NCBI GenBank assembly: GCA_023957995.1
Contig: JAMLGK010000002.1
Span: forward strand, 310,001 to 374,000
Source of the DNA: Microthrixaceae bacterium
Lineage (GTDB): Bacteria; Actinomycetota; Acidimicrobiia; Acidimicrobiales; Microtrichaceae
Direction of reading: 5' to 3'
DNA: 64,000 nucleotides
Part shown: positions 35,745-46,160 of the stretch, in pieces
How the letters are laid out: every line of letters begins with the position of its first letter
Numbering within the stretch: the first letter of the stretch is position 1
Made by a program: the position numbers and the translations under genes
Notes under the pieces: model-generated
Databases searched by the model: none
What the model was told of the DNA's origin: nothing
Seen by the model: only the letters and a program-made list of their open reading frames with translations

Positions 35745-35813
35745 GTTCGGGTGTGTGGTCGGGCGTGTGGTCGGGCGACCGAGGTTCGGGCGATAGAGGT
35801 TCGGGCCTCGCCG
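35745..35813. repeat. Short 12-15 bp repeats upstream of the macrodomain and membrane protein genes
   Basis: Five consecutive units beginning GTTCGGG or GTCGGGC fill this divergent region. The remaining bases to 35906 hold no clear TANNNT -10 for the plus-strand gene. Confidence 0.6.
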
Positions 35814-35906
35814 CGTCACCCGAAATCTAGCGCGACCCACCCGTTTCCGAACCTGGCGGGACGGTCCGATCCGCTCCGTTGTGCGGGGGTGTTCGCCGCG
35901 TGTGTC

Positions 35907-38801
35907 ATGGGCGTGCAACCATTGGCCGCCGTGGAGGACGACCAGAGCACCGGCGTGGACACAGCTGCCGACCCCGACCCCATGGGGAGCCACGACGGTG
36001 GCCCCGACCCCGAGGGCCCCGGAGTCGACCGCGGAGCCGCGGATCCGGACCGGACGGAGCCGGGCGACGGCGACGGATCCGGACCGGGACCTCTGGAGAC
36101 GATCGACTCGGGCACCCACCCGGCGCGGGAGTGGGTCGAGTGGGGCGGCCTGATGGTCGCGGTTCTCTGCGGTGTCGCGGTGTTCGTGGCGATGGGCCCC
36201 AACCTGATCTTCGCCGACACCACCGCCACGGGCGGCGACATGGGTGCACACGTGTGGGGTCCCGCGTACCTGCGCGACGTCCTGTTGCCCAACCTCCGCG
36301 TGACCGGATGGACGCCCGACTGGTACGGCGGGTTCCCCGCCTACACCTTCTACATGGTCGTGCCGTCGCTGTTCATCGTCTGGCTCGATGTCGGACTGAC
36401 CTGGTGGCTGGGCATCCCGCTGGCCGCCGGGGTGGTTGCCGGCACCTACGTGCTGTTCGGAAAGCTGCGCACGCGGCTGTCGCAGATCCTGTTGGTGGTC
36501 GCGGCGGTGTTCCTCGTCGGCCTGCTGGTCGGAATTCCCTACAACGTGGCGTTCAAGCTGGTCGCCGTCTCCGGTCTGGTGACGCTCCCGTTGGCTGCCT
36601 ACACGCTGGGACGGGCCGCTCGGCTGGCCTTCCCCATCCCGCCGCTGTTGGCGGTCGGTGCCACCATGTACCTGTTCGAGAACGGCTTCTCGATCCTGGG
36701 CGGCAACATCCTGTCGACCATGGCCGGGGAGTTCGCCTTCTCGATCTCGCTCACGTTCGCGGTGTTCTACCTGGCTGCTCTGTTCAAGGGGATCGAGACC
36801 GGTCGCTACCGGGCCCTCGGAGCGGTCCTGTTCGGACTGACCATCGCATGCCATCTGATACCTGCGATCTTCGCGGCGGTGGCGACCGTGGTGATCGTGC
36901 TGGTTCGACGCGAGGACCGCACCCCTTGGTGGGACGGAGGTTGGGGCAGTGGCCGGTTCGGCCGGGTCGCCGGAGCGGCACTCGTTGCGATCGTGTTGGT
37001 GCAACTCTGGCTGGTGCCGGGCGGGTTCCCCGTGCTCGCAACGGTGGCGGCACTGCTGATGCTGGCGGGGTTCGACCTACGAGCGCTGCGCTGGTCGGCG
37101 GTGGCGGCTCCGGTCGGATTCCTGCTCGCGGCGTTCTGGTTCATCCCGTTCTTCTTGAACAGCGCGTTCCTCAACGACATGGGTTGGGAGAAGTACACCA
37201 ACTACGCCGACTACCTGTGGCCCCAGCCAGAGCAGTTCGACATGGCCAACCGGAATCTGTGGTTCGCCCTCGCCGGAGCGGGGATAGTGCTCTCGCTGGT
37301 GCACCGGATCCGCCTCGGCTGGTTCCTCACGATGACGCTGGTGGCCTTCGGGTGGCTGTTCGTCTTCCTACCGCAGTACCGGCTCTGGAACGCCCGCCTG
37401 CTGCCCTTCTACTACCTGTGCCTCTACCTCCTGGCCGCGCTCGGCGTGGCGCTGGTGATCAGGGCGGTGGCGGTGGTGTTGGGCGACCTGTTGGGCATGC
37501 GGCGAGAACCGGCGTACGTCGGGGTGACAGGGATGGTGCTGGTCGGTCTGGTGGCGTTGGTGTACGTCTCGGGTTCCCTGCAGGCGCTTCCGGGTGGCGG
37601 CCCGGGCCAGCGGACCCTCGCCGATGGAGAGGTGATCACGACCTACGAATGGGGACCGTTGCGCTTCCAGGACCTCAACAACGCGAGCAACTGGGCGCGC
37701 TACAACTTCGCCGGGCTGGAGGACCCCGCCAAGGCCTACGACGAGTACTCCTCGATGATCGCGATGATGGACCAGGTCGGGCGCGACAACGGTTGCGGCC
37801 GCACCATGTGGGAGTACGAATCGGAGCTGAACCGATTCGGGACCCCGATGGCGCCGATGATGCTCCCGTACTTCACCGATGGCTGCATCGGCTCGATGGA
37901 GGGTCTCTACTTCGAGGCGTCGTCCACGACCCCGTTCCACTTCATCAACCAGTCCGAGCTCTCGCCGTCGCCCTCGCGTCCGCAGCGCGACCTGCCCTAC
38001 CCCGAGTTCGACGTGGACGCAGGAGTTCGTCACCTGCAACTGATGGGAGTGCGGTACTACCTGGCCGCCACCGATCAGGCGGTGGACGCAGCGAGGCTGA
38101 GTCCGGAGCTCACCGAGATCGCATCGACCGCGGAGTTCCCGCAGGCCGACGGCTCGGTGCGCCAGTGGGTGGTCTTCGAGGTGGCGGACGCCCCTCTGGT
38201 CGAGTCGCTCGAGAATCTGCCCGTTGTGCTCACACCCACCGATGATCACATCGACGGCTGGGTCTACGACGAGGAGCGCCCCGCTGCCACCGAGGAGGAT
38301 CCGAACCCCAAGAAGACCTCCGGACCCGCGATGGACTGGTACCTGGACCCATCGCGTTGGGACGTGCCGTTGGCCACGTCCGGTCCACCCGAGTGGCCCC
38401 GCGTCGAGCGGGCCGACGAGGCGGCGGTGGCGGACCCACCCAGGGAACCGGTCGATCCGGTGACCGTCAGTGAGATCGAGACGACCGACGACCAGATCAG
38501 TTTCAAGGTCTCCGAACCCGGCACACCGGTGCTGGTGAAGACATCCTTCTTCCCCAACTGGGACGCACACGGAGCAGATGGTCCCTACAGGGTCAGTCCC
38601 AACTTCATGGTCGTGGTCCCCACCGGGACCGAGGTCACCCTCACCTACGGACGAACCGCGGTGGAGTGGTTGGGGTGGTTGATGACTGCGATCGGCATCG
38701 GAGCGGTGATCTGGCTGGCACGTCGCGACGGAGCGGGCGAGCAACTCCCCAGCACGGATCCGGGGCCGGCGGCGGACGCCGATGATCCACTCGTGAGGTG
38801 A
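35907..38801 (+). CDS. Large polytopic membrane protein, GT-C-like, function unknown
   Basis: 964 residues. An acidic Asp/Gly/Pro-rich cytosolic tail (about 1-75) is followed by about a dozen membrane helices to roughly residue 560. The first external loop, ADTTATGGDMGAHVWGPAYLRD, carries Asp residues where GT-C glycosyltransferases keep a catalytic acidic motif. A large soluble external region (about 575-900) and a last helix near 920-940 (WLGWLMTAIGIGAVIWLARR) complete it. I infer a polyprenyl-phosphate-sugar-dependent glycosyltransferase or a glycan-modifying enzyme. The next gene, a polyprenyl-phosphate glycosyltransferase type, overlaps it by GTGA, which supports this. Start choice among ATG 35907, GTG 35889 and GTG 35931 is uncertain. 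Confidence 0.65.
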   Translation: MGVQPLAAVEDDQSTGVDTAADPDPMGSHDGGPDPEGPGVDRGAADPDRTEPGDGDGSGPGPLETIDSGTHPAREWVEWGGLMVAVLCGVAVFVAMGPNLIFADTTATGGDMGAHVWGPAYLRDVLLPNLRVTGWTPDWYGGFPAYTFYMVVPSLFIVWLDVGLTWWLGIPLAAGVVAGTYVLFGKLRTRLSQILLVVAAVFLVGLLVGIPYNVAFKLVAVSGLVTLPLAAYTLGRAARLAFPIPPLLAVGATMYLFENGFSILGGNILSTMAGEFAFSISLTFAVFYLAALFKGIETGRYRALGAVLFGLTIACHLIPAIFAAVATVVIVLVRREDRTPWWDGGWGSGRFGRVAGAALVAIVLVQLWLVPGGFPVLATVAALLMLAGFDLRALRWSAVAAPVGFLLAAFWFIPFFLNSAFLNDMGWEKYTNYADYLWPQPEQFDMANRNLWFALAGAGIVLSLVHRIRLGWFLTMTLVAFGWLFVFLPQYRLWNARLLPFYYLCLYLLAALGVALVIRAVAVVLGDLLGMRREPAYVGVTGMVLVGLVALVYVSGSLQALPGGGPGQRTLADGEVITTYEWGPLRFQDLNNASNWARYNFAGLEDPAKAYDEYSSMIAMMDQVGRDNGCGRTMWEYESELNRFGTPMAPMMLPYFTDGCIGSMEGLYFEASSTTPFHFINQSELSPSPSRPQRDLPYPEFDVDAGVRHLQLMGVRYYLAATDQAVDAARLSPELTEIASTAEFPQADGSVRQWVVFEVADAPLVESLENLPVVLTPTDDHIDGWVYDEERPAATEEDPNPKKTSGPAMDWYLDPSRWDVPLATSGPPEWPRVERADEAAVADPPREPVDPVTVSEIETTDDQISFKVSEPGTPVLVKTSFFPNWDAHGADGPYRVSPNFMVVVPTGTEVTLTYGRTAVEWLGWLMTAIGIGAVIWLARRDGAGEQLPSTDPGPAADADDPLVR

Positions 38802-39994
38802 GCCTGCTGCGTCGCGTCCTGGCCATCGGGGTCGTCGCGACCCTGGTCGACGTGGGTGGACTCGTGCTCGCGGTCGAGGTCCTCGGGTGGCCGGTGGTCC
38901 CCGCGGACGCAGCGGCGGTCGGCCTGGCCACGCTGGTGTCGTTCGCCCTGCACAGCGCGCGTGGGGGGAACGCACCGACACCCGGTCGTCGGTGGTTCTC
39001 CGAGCACGGTGCCTACTGGCGCACGGCTCTCGTCGCGCTGGTGGCGGACGTGGCCGTGCTCGGCCTACTCGTCTGGTGGCTGGACCCGGGCTGGTGGCTG
39101 CCGCTGATGATCGCCAAGGTGCTCTCGCTCACGGTTGCCTTCGTGATCCGCAGCTCCAACTACCGCCACCTCATGTTCCAGGCTGTTCGTGCTGATCAGA
39201 GCGCCCCGGCATGCCGGGCGGCTCCACCCGGGGTGCAGCGGCTGTCGGTCGTCATTCCCGCCTACCGGGAGGCCGATCGGATCGCAACGACGGTGGAGCG
39301 GGTGCGTGCAGAGCTCGCAGGGGTCGCCGAGAGCGGTGGACTCGAGGTGATCGTCGTGGACGATGGCTCCCCCGACGGCACCGCTGAACGGGCAGAGGAG
39401 GCAGGTGCCGACGTGGTCCTGCGCCAGGAGGTGAACCGCGGCAAGGGTGCAGCGGTCCGCGCAGGCATGTTGGTGGCATCCGGCCGCACCGTTGCATTCA
39501 CCGACGCCGATCTCTCCTACGCACCCGCACAGATCGAGCGTCTGCTGCAGGAGGTCGAGTCGGGCTGGGACGTGGTGGTCGGAAGCCGCCGCCACACGAA
39601 CACGCTCACCGTGGTGCGCGCAGGACGGCTCCGCGAGTTCGGCGGAAGGGTGATCAACCTGTTCACGGGTGTGGTGTTGCTGGGTCGCTACCTCGATACC
39701 CAGTGCGGGCTCAAGGCATTCCGTTCGGACGTGGCCCGTCTGCTGTTCGGCCATGCCGTGATCGATGGCTTCGCCTTCGACGTCGAGGTGCTGCATCTGG
39801 TCGAGCGATACCGCCTCACGCTCACCGAGGTGCCGGTCGAGGTCGAGAACTCCGAGCGCTCGACGGTCAACGTCGCGCGGGATGCCGTTCGGCTGCTCGT
39901 CGATCTGCTGAGGATCCGCCACGGGGAGCGGACCCGGACCTATGACGTGGATGGGGTTCCGCTGCCTTCTCCCGGGACGGGTGAGCGCCGGTAG
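38798..39994 (+). CDS. GtrA membrane domain fused to a DPM1/ALG5-like GT2
   Basis: 398 residues. The N-terminal part (about 1-130) is a four-helix GtrA-like membrane domain. The C-terminal part (about 145-385) is a GT2 domain of the dolichyl-phosphate sugar synthase type: RLSVVIPAYREADRIATTV, VIVVDDGSPDGTAE, VNRGKGAAVRAGM, FTDADLSYAP (DXD) and DTQCGLKAFRSDVA. Such enzymes load mannose or glucose on polyprenyl phosphate; GtrA domains are thought to flip it. It overlaps the large membrane protein by four bases, so one protein may make the lipid-linked sugar the other uses (inference). Start is GTG 38798. Confidence 0.85.
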   Translation: MSLLRRVLAIGVVATLVDVGGLVLAVEVLGWPVVPADAAAVGLATLVSFALHSARGGNAPTPGRRWFSEHGAYWRTALVALVADVAVLGLLVWWLDPGWWLPLMIAKVLSLTVAFVIRSSNYRHLMFQAVRADQSAPACRAAPPGVQRLSVVIPAYREADRIATTVERVRAELAGVAESGGLEVIVVDDGSPDGTAERAEEAGADVVLRQEVNRGKGAAVRAGMLVASGRTVAFTDADLSYAPAQIERLLQEVESGWDVVVGSRRHTNTLTVVRAGRLREFGGRVINLFTGVVLLGRYLDTQCGLKAFRSDVARLLFGHAVIDGFAFDVEVLHLVERYRLTLTEVPVEVENSERSTVNVARDAVRLLVDLLRIRHGERTRTYDVDGVPLPSPGTGERR

Positions 39995-39997
39995 TGT
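39992..39997 (+). promoter_or_regulatory. -10 element TAGTGT overlapping the upstream stop codon
   Basis: TAGTGT starts with the TAG stop of the GtrA-GT2 gene and lies seven bases before ATG 40005 of manB. Confidence 0.5.
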
Positions 39998-40004
39998 GCC
40001 CGCC

Positions 40005-41387
40005 ATGTCCACCCTGGATGACATCTTCAAGGCCTATGACGTGCGCGGGACGGTCCCCGATCAGCTGAACCCCGACCTGGCGAGAGCCATCGGCACCGGT
40101 TTCGCCACCTTCGTCAAGGAGGAGGCCGCCGGTTGGGGCGAGGTCTGCGAGGGCGTGATCGTGGGGCGCGACATGCGCCCCAGCGGTGTGGAGTTGGTGG
40201 CTGCTTTCGCCGAGGGTGTCGCCGCCGAGGGTCTCGATGTGCTCGACATCGGCTTGGCCTCCACCGACATGTGCTACTTCGCTGCGGGCTCTCTGGGGGC
40301 TCCAGCCGCGATGTTCACCGCATCCCACAATCCGGCTGGCTACAACGGAGTGAAGTTCGCACTCTCGGGCGCCCGCCCGGTCGGCCAGGACAGCGGCCTG
40401 GATCGGATCAAGGTGGTCGCCGCCGAGGTCCTCGACGGCGGTCGCCGCGAAACCTCGGGGGCGGCGGGCAGCGTGACCAACAGGGACGTGCTGGCGGACT
40501 TCGCCGACCACGTGCGCTCCTTGGTCGATGTCGGACGACTGGCGCCGTTGCGGGTGGTGGCCGACACGGCCAACGGCATGGGCGGGCTCGTCGTGCCGGC
40601 CGTGTTCGAACCGCTGAACATCGATCTGGAGATCATGTACGGCGAACTGGACGGGACCTTCCCCAACCATCCTGCGGATCCGATCCAACCGGAGAACACA
40701 GAGGACCTCCGGCGCAGGGTGGTGGAGGTCGGTGCCGACATCGGACTGGCCTTCGACGGCGATGCCGATCGGGTGTTCCTGGTCGACGAGACCGGTAGTG
40801 GGCTCTCCGGTTCGACCACCACGGCGATCATCGCCGCGGGCATCCTCGAGCGGAACCCGGGCGAGACAGTGATCCACAACCTGATCTGCTCCAAGGCAGT
40901 GCCCGAGGTGGTCCGGGAGCACGGTGGAACTCCGGTACGCACCCGGGTGGGTCACTCGTTCATCAAGGAGGTGATGGCCGAGACCGGTGCCATCTTCGGT
41001 GGCGAGCACTCTGCGCACTACTACTTCCGGGACAACTACCGGGCCGATTCGGGGCTCATCGCGGCCCTGGTCGTGATCGAACAGATGTCGGTCAAGGGAA
41101 AGTCCCTGTCGGAGTTGCGGGCCCCGTTCGAACGGTATGTGGCCTCGGGGGAGCTCAACACCCGTGTCGAGCAGCCGCTGGAGGTAATCGAGAAGGTGGC
41201 GGACCACTACGGGGCGGCGGGAATCGGCATCGACCGTCTGGATGGCCTCACGGTCGATGCCGGTGACTGGTGGTTCAACCTGCGTGCCTCCAACACCGAA
41301 CCCCTTCTGCGGCTCAACCTCGAGGCCGCCGATGAGCAGTCGTGCGAGGCCCGGGTCGCAGAGGTGCGCTCGGTCATGGCAGGCTGA
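40005..41387 (+). CDS. manB: Phosphomannomutase/phosphoglucomutase
   Basis: 460 residues, alpha-D-phosphohexomutase. The phosphoserine is Ser107 in TASHNPAGYNG; the metal loop is AFDGDADRVF; the sugar-binding loop is GGEHSAHYYF; the C-terminal phosphate-binding loop is RASNTEPLLRLN. It interconverts mannose-6-phosphate and mannose-1-phosphate, feeding GDP-mannose synthesis for Gmd. It precedes a Trm112-like gene and a PGI/PMI isomerase, the same order as Rv3257c-Rv3256c in mycobacteria. ATG 40005 gives the standard N-terminus IFKAYDVRG. Confidence 0.94.
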   Translation: MSTLDDIFKAYDVRGTVPDQLNPDLARAIGTGFATFVKEEAAGWGEVCEGVIVGRDMRPSGVELVAAFAEGVAAEGLDVLDIGLASTDMCYFAAGSLGAPAAMFTASHNPAGYNGVKFALSGARPVGQDSGLDRIKVVAAEVLDGGRRETSGAAGSVTNRDVLADFADHVRSLVDVGRLAPLRVVADTANGMGGLVVPAVFEPLNIDLEIMYGELDGTFPNHPADPIQPENTEDLRRRVVEVGADIGLAFDGDADRVFLVDETGSGLSGSTTTAIIAAGILERNPGETVIHNLICSKAVPEVVREHGGTPVRTRVGHSFIKEVMAETGAIFGGEHSAHYYFRDNYRADSGLIAALVVIEQMSVKGKSLSELRAPFERYVASGELNTRVEQPLEVIEKVADHYGAAGIGIDRLDGLTVDAGDWWFNLRASNTEPLLRLNLEAADEQSCEARVAEVRSVMAG

Positions 41388-41392
41388 TCAGG

Positions 41393-41656
41393 ATGAGTGA
41401 CCCAGCGAGCACCGAACAAGTATTGGATCCGCGGCTTGTCGAGATTCTGGCCTGCCCGGAGGACAAGGGCCCTCTGCTCTACTTCGTCGACGAGTCGGCG
41501 CTCTACAACCCGCGTCTGCGTCGGCGCTATCCGATCCGCGAGGGCATTCCTGTGATGCTGATCGACGAGGCCGAGTCCATCGAGGACTCCGAGCACGACC
41601 GGCTCATGGTCAAGGCCGAGACCGACGGCGTCCAGCCGACCTTCGAACAGGGCTGA
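41393..41656 (+). CDS. Trm112-like protein
   Basis: 87 residues. The core DPRLVEILACPEDKGPLLYF followed by RYPIREGIPVMLIDEA is the Trm112/YcaR-like fold. Normal members use C-P-x-C pairs, but here only one cysteine remains (ACPED), so zinc binding is probably lost. Trm112 proteins activate methyltransferases in eukaryotes; bacterial roles are unclear. It lies five bases after manB and 44 bases before the isomerase gene. ATG 41393 is chosen as the start. Confidence 0.82.
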   Translation: MSDPASTEQVLDPRLVEILACPEDKGPLLYFVDESALYNPRLRRRYPIREGIPVMLIDEAESIEDSEHDRLMVKAETDGVQPTFEQG

Positions 41657-41700
41657 CGCCCCGCGCTCGGACGACACACCTGACACCGGACGAACCCGTC

Positions 41701-42780
41701 ATGACCGCTGACCTGGAGATCTTCGACTCGCTCGACATGTACGGCGCCACGTTCGCGTTGGCCCAACAGATCGAAGCAGCGGCGCAGGTCGCCGCAGCGG
41801 TCGAGAACCTGCCCGACCCCACGGGTGTCAACGCGGTGGTCGTGATGGGAATGGGCGGCAGTGGAATCGGCGGGGACGTGGCGGCAGCCGTGGCTTCGCC
41901 CACGGCCAACGTGCCCGTGTTGGTCTCGAAGAACTACGAGTGTCCCGGCTGGGTCGGCCCGGACACGTTGGTGCTGGCCAGCTCGTTCTCCGGCAACACC
42001 GAGGAGACCATCGCTGCGGCCACGGCTGCTCACGAGGCGGGCGCCCGGATGGTCGTCATGGCCTCCGGAGGTTCTCTGGTGGAGCTGGCCGCGGAGTGGG
42101 GCATCCCGGTGGTGCCACTCGATGCGTCCATTCCGATGCCCCGCGCCGGAATCGGTGCGGTCTCGGTCACTCCTCTGGTGCTGCTCGAACGCATGGGGTT
42201 CGTGTCGGGGATCACCGAGCAGATCTCGGCGACGGTGGCTCAACTCCGCCGTCGCGGCGACCAGCTGGCTGTCGGGGTGCCGGGAGCGGACGACGGATCC
42301 GGCGACCGGGTTCCGGTGGACCCCTCCACCTTCATCGCCCGGAGGATCGGGCGGACGATACCGCTGGTGTACGGCGGGGGAGTGCTGGGTGAGGCGGCCG
42401 CCTGGCGTTGGAAGGGTCAGTTCAACGAGAACCCCAAGGTGCCCTCCTGGCCCAACCGCGTTCCCGAGCTGACCCACAACGAGATCGCCGGTTGGGCGGT
42501 CAACGGTGATGTGACCCGTCAGGTCTTCACGCTGGTGTTGCTGCGCCATGACTTCGAGCACCCCCAGGTCGCGGCACGCTTCGCCATCATCGAGGAGGTC
42601 TGCGACGAGATCGTCGCCGACGTGCTGACCGTGCGCGCAGAGGGCGACGGTCCGTTGGCCCAGTTCATGGACCTCACACTGATCGGCGACGTCGCCAGCC
42701 TGCATCTGGCGGTCGCTCTGGGCGTCGATCCGGGACCCATCCCGCTCCTCGACGACATCAAGGAACGGCTCCGCTCCTGA
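41701..42780 (+). CDS. Bifunctional phosphoglucose/phosphomannose isomerase family protein
   Basis: 359 residues with two SIS domains. VVVMGMGGSGIGGDVAAA is the first sugar-phosphate loop, and LASSFSGNTEETIAAATAAHEAG the second. The C-terminal region has RWKGQFNENPKVPSWPNRVPELTHNEIAGW with the conserved HNE segment of the bif_PGI/PMI family. It likely isomerises fructose-6-phosphate to mannose-6-phosphate (and glucose-6-phosphate), the first step toward GDP-mannose; no separate manA gene is in the window. The M. tuberculosis counterpart by position is Rv3256c. Confidence 0.88.
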   Translation: MTADLEIFDSLDMYGATFALAQQIEAAAQVAAAVENLPDPTGVNAVVVMGMGGSGIGGDVAAAVASPTANVPVLVSKNYECPGWVGPDTLVLASSFSGNTEETIAAATAAHEAGARMVVMASGGSLVELAAEWGIPVVPLDASIPMPRAGIGAVSVTPLVLLERMGFVSGITEQISATVAQLRRRGDQLAVGVPGADDGSGDRVPVDPSTFIARRIGRTIPLVYGGGVLGEAAAWRWKGQFNENPKVPSWPNRVPELTHNEIAGWAVNGDVTRQVFTLVLLRHDFEHPQVAARFAIIEEVCDEIVADVLTVRAEGDGPLAQFMDLTLIGDVASLHLAVALGVDPGPIPLLDDIKERLRS

Positions 42781-42851
42781 GGCCCGGCTGCTGATCGGCT
42801 CCGATTCGACCGCGTTCGGAACGTTGGGTCGCTGAAGTACCGAGTCCCGCT

Positions 42852-43487
42852 CTAGCTGGCGGCGCAGCCCTTCTCGAGGACCTCGGGCGGGATCCCGGCG
42901 CTGGCCGAACCGCACGGATCCTGACCCGGCACCGTCCACTTGCCGTCCACGGACTGCAGCACGATGGCGGAGCCATCCGAGAGGGAAACGCCTGCGTACC
43001 CTTCGCTGCAGACATACCCGGTGCCGGTGTCACCGCTCGGGAGCGCAGCCTGGATCGCCGCGCCGGTGCAGGGCGCACTCCCGTCGGAGGGAGTCGATGT
43101 GGTGGTCGTGCTGGCCGGTGGTGTGTCACCACACACGGTCTCGCCGTCCTTGGCGGCCTTGGTCAGAGCAGCCTGGGTCTCCGGTCCGATCTCGCCGTCG
43201 GGGGAGAGCCCCTCCGCTGTCTGGAACGCCACGATCGCGGCGTCGGTCTCGGGTCCGATCACCCCGTCGTCGGCACCCTTGTAGCAGCCCACCTCGGCCA
43301 GTTCCTTCTGGACCGCTTCGTTGTAGGCCTTGGTCCCACCGTTCCCGCCGCTCGCCGCGGTCGTATCGGTCGCCGCTTCGGTGGTGGTGGTGTCGTCGGT
43401 GTCGTCGCTCGAACAGGCACCCGCCACCAGAACCAGACCGGCGGCGACGGCCAGCAACGTGCGGAATCGGGGATTGCTCGTGACCAT
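42852..43487 (-). CDS. Peptidoglycan-binding lipoprotein
   Basis: 211 residues. The signal peptide ends at a lipobox-like LVAGAC, with cysteine about residue 25, followed by a Thr/Asp-rich linker. A PG_binding_1 domain lies at about 55-110 (AVQKELAEVGCYKGADDGVIGPETDAAI). A second domain with four cysteines (about 137-211) is unassigned. It probably anchors in the membrane and binds cell-wall peptide. A GGAG Shine-Dalgarno is present before ATG. No enzyme motif is seen. Confidence 0.8.
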   Translation of the reverse strand: MVTSNPRFRTLLAVAAGLVLVAGACSSDDTDDTTTTEAATDTTAASGGNGGTKAYNEAVQKELAEVGCYKGADDGVIGPETDAAIVAFQTAEGLSPDGEIGPETQAALTKAAKDGETVCGDTPPASTTTTSTPSDGSAPCTGAAIQAALPSGDTGTGYVCSEGYAGVSLSDGSAIVLQSVDGKWTVPGQDPCGSASAGIPPEVLEKGCAAS

Positions 43488-43516
43488 GGACGCTCCAGTT
43501 CTCTGCGGTTGGGAAA

Positions 43517-43522
43517 AACCTA
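43517..43522 (-). promoter_or_regulatory. -10 element TAGGTT for the lipoprotein gene
   Basis: On the minus strand TAGGTT is 29 bases before ATG 43487. A GGAG lies in the resulting short leader, so this gene is leadered, unlike most here. Confidence 0.45.
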
Positions 43523-43572
43523 GGCGCCGGCGGGGCCCCGGATGCGGGATCCCGGTGCGGGTGCCCGGTCGT

Positions 43573-44475
43573 TCAGGCGTCCAGGAGGGAGAGCACGGCG
43601 CGGGCGAACTCAGCCGGTGCCTCGAGCATCGGGTAGTGGCCGACGCCCTGCAGTTCGACCAACTCCGCGTCGGGGCGTTCCTCGGCCAACCTGCGCGCCA
43701 TCGCGATCAGCGCGATCGGGTCGGCATCTCCCCACACGACTCCCAACGGTGAGGGATGCGACACGATCGCTCCGGTGAAGCGGCTCTCGTTGTCGCGTCG
43801 GTCATCCAGGTAGCGGATGAGGCGGGGCAGCAGACCAGCTCCGTTGTCGTGGCAGACGCCTTCTGCCGCCGCCCGCACATCGGCGGGATCCGGGTGGCTC
43901 GCAGGACTTCCCGGCTGGGCCATCGTGTCGAGGAGCGACCGTTCCAGCGAATCGGGTCCCGGGGTCAACTCCTCGGGTAGGCGGGCGTCCTCGGCCGACC
44001 ACAGGAGATGCTGGCCCGGGGTCAGCTGGGCCATGTCGAGGTAGATCGAGCCGTTGGTCACGACCCTGTGGCCGATGTTCACCCGCTTCCCGTCGACCAT
44101 GAGCCTGCCCTCGAGGTCACGGGCGAGCAGTTCGCCCCCGATCGTGTCGCCCATGTCGTGGGTGACGAGGTCCAGGTGACCGAGCTCCCGCTGTTCGATC
44201 AGCGCCTGCACCGCATCGGCGCTGGGCATGATCCCGTAGCGACGGTCGGGCTTGGCCGACAGCCCGAACCCGGGGAGGTCGGCCAGCACCACCCTGCGGT
44301 TGGCACTCAGCTCATCGATCACCTCGGACCAGTCCACCGAGGAGGTCGGAAAGCCGTGGATGACCAGCAGCGGCGGAGCCGACCCGGACTCCCTGGCTGG
44401 TTGATCCACCACGAAGACCGAGTCACCCCCGATCTCGGACATCTCACCACGTTCACGCCATTGCGACAGATCCAT
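43573..44475 (-). CDS. Alpha/beta hydrolase, haloalkane dehalogenase/epoxide hydrolase-like
   Basis: 300 residues. [14 protein letters not shown] forms the oxyanion hole (HGFP). The nucleophile elbow reads THDMGD, so the nucleophile is Asp, not Ser, as in haloalkane dehalogenases and epoxide hydrolases. The catalytic His is in [11 protein letters not shown], and VWGDADPI probably provides the acid. The cap domain is in the middle. The substrate is unknown. It is divergent from ahcY. CAGACT six bases before ATG is a weak -10. Confidence 0.85.
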   Translation of the reverse strand: MDLSQWRERGEMSEIGGDSVFVVDQPARESGSAPPLLVIHGFPTSSVDWSEVIDELSANRRVVLADLPGFGLSAKPDRRYGIMPSADAVQALIEQRELGHLDLVTHDMGDTIGGELLARDLEGRLMVDGKRVNIGHRVVTNGSIYLDMAQLTPGQHLLWSAEDARLPEELTPGPDSLERSLLDTMAQPGSPASHPDPADVRAAAEGVCHDNGAGLLPRLIRYLDDRRDNESRFTGAIVSHPSPLGVVWGDADPIALIAMARRLAEERPDAELVELQGVGHYPMLEAPAEFARAVLSLLDA

Positions 44476-44547
44476 CGGTCCAGTCTGTCCCCTGGGCGGG
44501 CACCGGTGCCGCCCGTGGTCGCATTCGGTCGGAATCAGGGCGTGCGG

Positions 44548-44659
44548 TACACTCTGCGGTTGCGGGCTGAGAAGTACCCGGAGTCAGACGACCCCAGCCT
44601 GCGGCCGACACCACACACTCTCGATGCAGCGCGCCCCGACGGCGCAGGAGGAAAATCGA
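44548..44659 (+). promoter_or_regulatory. Promoter and leader of ahcY
   Basis: TACACT (44548-44553) is a good -10, giving a leader of about 100 bases before ATG 44660. A strong Shine-Dalgarno AGGAGG (44646-44651) sits eight bases before ATG. I looked for S-adenosylhomocysteine or SAM riboswitch cores and saw none that match. Confidence 0.5.
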
Positions 44660-46102
<1,443 letters not shown>

Positions 46103-46117
46103 GCGCTAGTGAGGTTC

Positions 46118-46145
46118 CGGGGGGCCGACCGAGGTTGGCCCCCCG
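46118..46145. terminator. Bidirectional hairpin between convergent ahcY and F420-type oxidoreductase genes
   Basis: CGGGGGGCC (46118-46126) pairs perfectly with GGCCCCCCG (46137-46145) around a 10-base loop. No T-run follows, but the position between convergent stops supports a terminator role. Confidence 0.5.
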
Positions 46146-46160
46146 AGCCGCTGCACACGC

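Noticed and set aside
44548..44659. Possible riboswitch in the ahcY leader (a GGCTGAGA...ACCC string recalls the TPP riboswitch; SAH and SAM riboswitches were also considered).
   Set aside because: The TPP core ACCTGATC and the SAH core GAGGAGCGCTGC are both missing. Only a short CTGAGA match remains, which is expected by chance.
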